Assembly: GCA_024763475.1 (NCBI GenBank) | Contig: JANTFM010000005.1 | Span: forward strand, 1-33,729 | Length of the DNA: 33,729 bases | Source of the DNA: Acidobacteriota bacterium | Lineage (GTDB): Bacteria > Acidobacteriota > Polarisedimenticolia > J045 | Reading direction: 5' to 3' | Shown here: piece by piece, positions 29,864 through 33,729 of the stretch | Layout of the letters: each line of letters starts with the position of its first letter | How positions within the stretch are numbered: position 1 is the stretch's first letter | The notes under the pieces: model-generated | The model's input: only the letters and a program-made list of their open reading frames with translations | Databases searched by the model: none | What the model was told of the DNA's origin: nothing | Program-made: the position numbers and the translations under genes

Positions 29864-31947
29864 TTCCCGTCAACGAAACTCTTCCAGGGAAGCTGAACGC
29901 TCTCGCCCGCTGGCCCGATCTCGGCCAGGTTCATGACAAGCGGGTCCTCGTCTTCGGGTTCTCGCCGCACTGGATCAACTACTTCGCGTTGATCAGCATG
30001 GTTCTCGTCCATCGGGGCTGCCGGGTGGACTTCGTCTGGACACCCGTCTACGAGCACGACAACGCCGATGTCGTGGCGCATGCGGAGAGCGTGCGGGAGA
30101 TCTTTGAGCCTGCATTCGCCTCCGTGTCTCACGATCGATTTCGCGCGTTCAACTTGCGCGACCTGCCGATGGCTCAGCTCAGCGACGAGATGCTGGACGA
30201 GGTCCGCGCGCAGAGTCGCGAAGATGTCACGCACTTCACTAGGGAGGTCAAGACGGATCCCGAGCGGGATGCCCCGCGGCTCTTCGGACGACGCCAGCAC
30301 TACAATCACGAATGCATGGCGTCGCTGTTGAGCCTGTTCCAGAAAAACGAGTACGACCTCGTTTTGGAGCCGAACGGCAAGGTCTACGAGTGGGGCATCG
30401 TCTACCGGCTCGCGAGCATTCTCGGCGTCGCGGTGAGTTCGGTTGAGAGCTTCCGCTGCGGCTTCGACCAGGCCTTCGTGCACTCTTTCGAGCATCCCGC
30501 GATCCTCTGGAACGAGGAGACGATCGCAGCCGCCTGGAAGGCGAACGAGCCTCATATCGCGAGTGACCTGACGCGGGAGCGCGTGCGCAAGCTCCAGGAG
30601 CGCTTCGACGCACCGGACAAGGATCTCTCGCTGCAGTTCTGCGAGGGAGGCCAGGCGGACACCTTGCGTGAGCGTCTCGGTCTCGATCAGGATCGACCGA
30701 TCGTGCTGCTTCTCCCTAGCCTGGGCTACGAGAAGTTCTACCGCTTGGAGCACTACTGCTTTCGGGACGGTGTGGACTGGTATCTCGAGAGCCTGAACTA
30801 CCTTGCGGGGCGGGATGACTGCTATCTCGTGATCCGCTCCCATCCCTTCCCCTACGGTGACGGCCGGGAAGACCCGATGAACCACCGGTCCTCCGGAGAG
30901 ATCCCGGAGCGGCTGATGGAGGAGCACTTTGCCAAGTTACCCGAGAACCTACGCTTCATCTCCGCCACCGAGGAGATCAACACCTACGACTTGATGGCGA
31001 TCGGCGACTGGGCCCTGTGCTACAGCTCGGTCACGGGTCTCGAGATGGCGCTTGCAGGAAAGTCTGCCGTCGTTCCGACATCGATTCACTACAACGGCAA
31101 GGGGTTCACGCGAGCACCCCGTACGCACGAGGAGTACTTCGCCGCGATCGACACGCTCTTGGCCGATCCCTCCCGCGGCCGGCTCAACCCGCGGCAGATC
31201 GAGTTGGCGCAATGCTACGTGGAGGTCTTCTACTACCTCTACCCCAGCCCCTTCCCCTGGAATATCAGCATCGGCGGCTTCCTCTACGAGGAGTGGCCGC
31301 TCGAGCGTGTTTTGTCTCTTGAGGGCCTGCTCTCACCCTTCATGGACACCTTCGATGCACTGGTGGAGCGCCGGCCGCACACGGATGCACAGAAGCTGGC
31401 AGAGTTGAGAAGCTATCTCGCGGCGATCGCGGGGAGCGCAGGGTCGGGCGACTTCGCCTCGACCACGCGCCTGCTCGGGCACCTTGAGGAGGTCGACTTT
31501 AGCGCGCTGGCGGCTCGTTACCCGGAGAGTTCTGCGCATCTGGTGCAGCGCTGGACGGCGCTGGCGGAACTCGTTCGCGGTTGCCGGGGCGCGGAGGACT
31601 TCGCGCGGCTTGCCGAGGCGACGGCGCAGGCGACCGGCACGGAGGAATGGTTCGCCCAGGAGCTGCTCAAACTGCGCCCCCTGCGTGTCGAACAACGTCT
31701 CGTCAAGGGCACGGCGCTCTACCGGGAGCGTGACGTCGATGGCGCGATGGTGCTCTTTCGCGAGGCTCTCGATCTCGACCAGAACTGTGCACAGGCCTGG
31801 AATAACATCGGCGTCATCCTGCATGGCAGCCATCAGCAGGACGCGGCGCTCAAGGCCTTCGAGACCGGTCTCGCAGCGGATCCGGGGAATGTAGACTGTC
31901 AGCGGAACTATGCGGCGTTGAGGATGGAACTTCAGCCGACGAGCTGA
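29860..31947 (+). CDS. glycosyltransferase-like / capsule-biosynthesis-like protein with C-terminal TPR repeats
   Basis: GT-B-like C-terminal half (CYSSVTGLEMALAGKSAVVPTSIHYNGKGFTRAPRTHEEYF); C-terminal TPR (GTALYRERDVDGAMVLFREALDLDQNCAQAWNNIGVILHGSHQQDAALKAFETGLAADPGN). Confidence 0.7.
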   Translation: MIPVNETLPGKLNALARWPDLGQVHDKRVLVFGFSPHWINYFALISMVLVHRGCRVDFVWTPVYEHDNADVVAHAESVREIFEPAFASVSHDRFRAFNLRDLPMAQLSDEMLDEVRAQSREDVTHFTREVKTDPERDAPRLFGRRQHYNHECMASLLSLFQKNEYDLVLEPNGKVYEWGIVYRLASILGVAVSSVESFRCGFDQAFVHSFEHPAILWNEETIAAAWKANEPHIASDLTRERVRKLQERFDAPDKDLSLQFCEGGQADTLRERLGLDQDRPIVLLLPSLGYEKFYRLEHYCFRDGVDWYLESLNYLAGRDDCYLVIRSHPFPYGDGREDPMNHRSSGEIPERLMEEHFAKLPENLRFISATEEINTYDLMAIGDWALCYSSVTGLEMALAGKSAVVPTSIHYNGKGFTRAPRTHEEYFAAIDTLLADPSRGRLNPRQIELAQCYVEVFYYLYPSPFPWNISIGGFLYEEWPLERVLSLEGLLSPFMDTFDALVERRPHTDAQKLAELRSYLAAIAGSAGSGDFASTTRLLGHLEEVDFSALAARYPESSAHLVQRWTALAELVRGCRGAEDFARLAEATAQATGTEEWFAQELLKLRPLRVEQRLVKGTALYRERDVDGAMVLFREALDLDQNCAQAWNNIGVILHGSHQQDAALKAFETGLAADPGNVDCQRNYAALRMELQPTS

Positions 31948-32022
31948 GTGCCGGAATTCCGCGTCACCGAGTGAGTGAAGTCGCCAGGCCACCAGCCTGT
32001 ATCGGAAATCACCGTGCAGCGG

Positions 32023-33204
32023 TCAGTGCAAGGGGATCCGGCCGGTAAAAACGGCCTTGTGGCCGCTCCAGTACATGTAGGGAAGACTCGACGCGTCGGC
32101 GTTGAGCTTCCAGACGGTGTTGGCGATCGAAGCGTCGCCTGTGTCGGTGACTTGCTGAAGTGGGCTCCAGGCGGAGGTGGCTGGGTCCCAGCGTGCATAC
32201 CAGATGTTACTGTGGCCTGCTTCGGCTTCGTCGAGGGTGACGAGCAGGTGGACCTCGTCGCCCCGCGTCGTGATCATGGGGGTGAAGTCGTACTCGCGTT
32301 GGGTCTTGTGCTTGACGAGATCCTGGTACTTCCAGTGGCGCTTCTGGCCCAGGCGCTTGTAAGCATGCTCGACCTGCGTGTGCGTGCAGGTCCAGACGAC
32401 GTGAAGCGTGTTGTTGTCGGTGACGGCGAAGGAGAACTCCCGGGTTCGCTCGCCGCGGTCGCAGCGGCGACCATCCGCGAGGTCCCAGATCAACGAGTCC
32501 TTGGGCTTCTCGAAGGAGCTGCCGTTCCAGCGGAAGTAACGCAGGCTTGTGTCGTTGGCGCTTCCCGACCACACCATGACGAGAGGCTTGCCGTCCGCAT
32601 CCAGCGTTGCGCCGATGCGGATGTTCTCCTTGTCCATGTTCTCCACGAAGCCGGACTCGAGCAGCTCACCCTCGTGGGTGTAGCGGAAAAAGCGCAGGTT
32701 GCCCGCCTTGTCGCGCGAGGTGCGGGTGAAGACGAAGAGCTCCTTGTCCGTGGCGACGAGGCTGGAACGCTTCCCGATGCCGGGATCGGTCTCGATCTCC
32801 CAGCCTGGTCCAATGTTTTCGGTCGACGTCGCGGGACTCACGATCGTCTTGACGAAGACCCTGCGGGCATGGGGGTAGGTGACCCAGAGCTGGTCCCCGC
32901 TACCACTCAGCGCGGCGTGGTTGTCGAGCCATGCACTGACCTCGCCGCCCTTGTTGCTGTCGTAGATCTTCCGCGCGTTGTCGCGAAAGCCGGCATAGCT
33001 CTCGCCACCGTCTTCCGAGAGGAAGAGTTGGTCCCGATTGTCAGCGATCAGGAGCCAGACGCGGGAGCTGTCCGCCGGATCCATGTACATCTTCCAGCGC
33101 GGAATGCCCCGGGTGGGGTGTTGCTGCTCGGTCTTGACGAGCCGTCCATCGCCGAAAGCGGGCAGGGTGATGAGAAGTGTCAGCAGGATCGCTGGCCAAC
33201 GCAT
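32023..33204 (-). CDS. secreted beta-propeller / BNR-Asp-box-like protein
   Basis: Signal peptide MRWPAILLTLLITLPAFGDG; LSEDGGESY Asp-box-like motif; repeated WYARWDPATSAWSPLQQVT / RYFRWNGSSFEK blades. Confidence 0.65.
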   Translation of the reverse strand: MRWPAILLTLLITLPAFGDGRLVKTEQQHPTRGIPRWKMYMDPADSSRVWLLIADNRDQLFLSEDGGESYAGFRDNARKIYDSNKGGEVSAWLDNHAALSGSGDQLWVTYPHARRVFVKTIVSPATSTENIGPGWEIETDPGIGKRSSLVATDKELFVFTRTSRDKAGNLRFFRYTHEGELLESGFVENMDKENIRIGATLDADGKPLVMVWSGSANDTSLRYFRWNGSSFEKPKDSLIWDLADGRRCDRGERTREFSFAVTDNNTLHVVWTCTHTQVEHAYKRLGQKRHWKYQDLVKHKTQREYDFTPMITTRGDEVHLLVTLDEAEAGHSNIWYARWDPATSAWSPLQQVTDTGDASIANTVWKLNADASSLPYMYWSGHKAVFTGRIPLH

Positions 33205-33446
33205 GGTCTGTCTCCGATTTCCCGCCGGAGTTTCCGGCGAAAACTGCGGGGGAAGAGCCTCCCGCCTGCTTCTACTAGTCGCATCCCACCGGGCCCAGCG
33301 CAAGCCCCGAGGCCGCTCCATCGCAGATCAGATTGGCCCCAGTATCAGTATTCGCTACATTGCTGGGAGCGAGAGCAGCTTGGGTGGAGCCGAATCGCCC
33401 CGTTCCCAGAGGAGATAGCGGGGGATCCGCGTCTCGTGCAGCCTGC

Positions 33447-33475
33447 TTGCAGTGGAGGAAATATGCATATATACA
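33447..33475 (+). promoter_or_regulatory. possible sigma70-type promoter upstream of the 24-bp array
   Basis: TTGCAG-17 nt-TATACA in a locally AT-rich segment. Mutually exclusive with use of the ATG at 33463. Confidence 0.35.
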
Positions 33476-33696
33476 CGCAAATACAGACAATATTGGACAC
33501 AACGGAATCAACCTGGGACCCCGTCTCAGCATCAACCTGGGACCTTTTCTCAGAATCAACCTGGGACCTTTTCTCAGAATCAACCTGGGACCTATTCTCA
33601 GCATCAACCTGGGACCTTTTCTCAGAATCAACCCGGGACCTTTTCCCGGACTCTGTCGAGGAGTGGTGCGTGGCCGCCAGAGGAGGCAACGGGTGA
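33463..33696 (+). CDS. candidate 77-aa repeat protein with octapeptide repeats (E/A)STWDLFS
   Basis: SD-like GGAGG at 33454-33458, ATG 33463, in-frame 24-bp repeats. Stop TGA overlaps the next GTG start (GTGA at 33693-33696). Confidence 0.35.
   Translation: MHIYTQIQTILDTTESTWDPVSASTWDLFSESTWDLFSESTWDLFSASTWDLFSESTRDLFPDSVEEWCVAARGGNG
33507..33650 (+). repeat. right tandem array, 24 bp x 6, carrying AATCAACCTGGG
   Basis: Unit ATCAACCTGGGACCTTTTCTCAGA, with copies starting at 33507, 33531, 33555, 33579, 33603 and 33627; few substitutions. Confidence 0.97.
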
Positions 33697-33729
33697 TACG
33701 GTTTTCGAGATGGATGGTCCTGCTGCTAG
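33693..33729 (+). CDS. 5' end of a CDS running off the window (putative secreted/membrane protein)
   Basis: AGGAGG at 33681-33686, GTG at 33693, then IRFSRWMVLLL (basic then hydrophobic N-terminus). Only 12 codons are visible. Confidence 0.45.
   Translation, partial: MIRFSRWMVLLL

Noticed and set aside
29653-30927. 424-aa minus-strand ORF
   Set aside because: Antisense to the formyltransferase and GT-like genes.
33507-33650. CRISPR array
   Set aside because: Units are contiguous 24-mers with no unique spacers, and no cas genes are visible.
20024-33650. attL/attR of an integrative element
   Set aside because: The copies are in inverted, not direct, orientation, there are several per side, and no integrase is visible.
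31975-33696. 573-aa plus-strand ORF
   Set aside because: Mostly antisense to the propeller gene with its signal peptide; only the last 77 codons from ATG 33463 are worth considering separately.

Overview
The window reads as a GC-rich bacterial chromosome segment with two parts. The first ~19 kb is mostly housekeeping. On the minus strand there is a chemotaxis module (CheR, CheD, CheY, CheX-like) and HU. These are followed by LarB, a DnaG-RpoD pair, a small ferredoxin, a large secreted VWFA-like protein, a CAU-anticodon tRNA, a zinc-ribbon protein, an RNase HI-like protein, YggS, a DivIVA-domain protein, HutI, a squalene/phytoene synthase and HflK/HflC. The second part (~19.1-31.9 kb) looks like a surface-glycan / nonulosonate-type locus. 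It holds a TIM-barrel sugar isomerase-like protein, nucleotide-sugar dehydrogenase, NAD-epimerase, DegT aminotransferase, Gfo/Idh oxidoreductase, an unusual SDR + Rossmann-like + B12-type radical-SAM fusion, a NeuB-family synthase, a formyltransferase and a glycosyltransferase-like protein with a C-terminal TPR. A secreted beta-propeller-like protein follows on the minus strand. The most unusual structure is a 12-bp word, CCCAGGTTGATT, repeated in two arrays that bracket this locus in opposite orientation. The left array (20024-20456) is irregular, has ~21-bp paired spacing and contains a perfect 66-bp tandem duplication. The right array (33507-33650) is a 24-bp x 6 tandem array sitting in a possible small ORF that ends in a GTGA overlap with the next gene. 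A separate ~159-bp MITE-like inverted-repeat structure lies at 15681-15839. Family calls come from motif recognition only; no database search was run.
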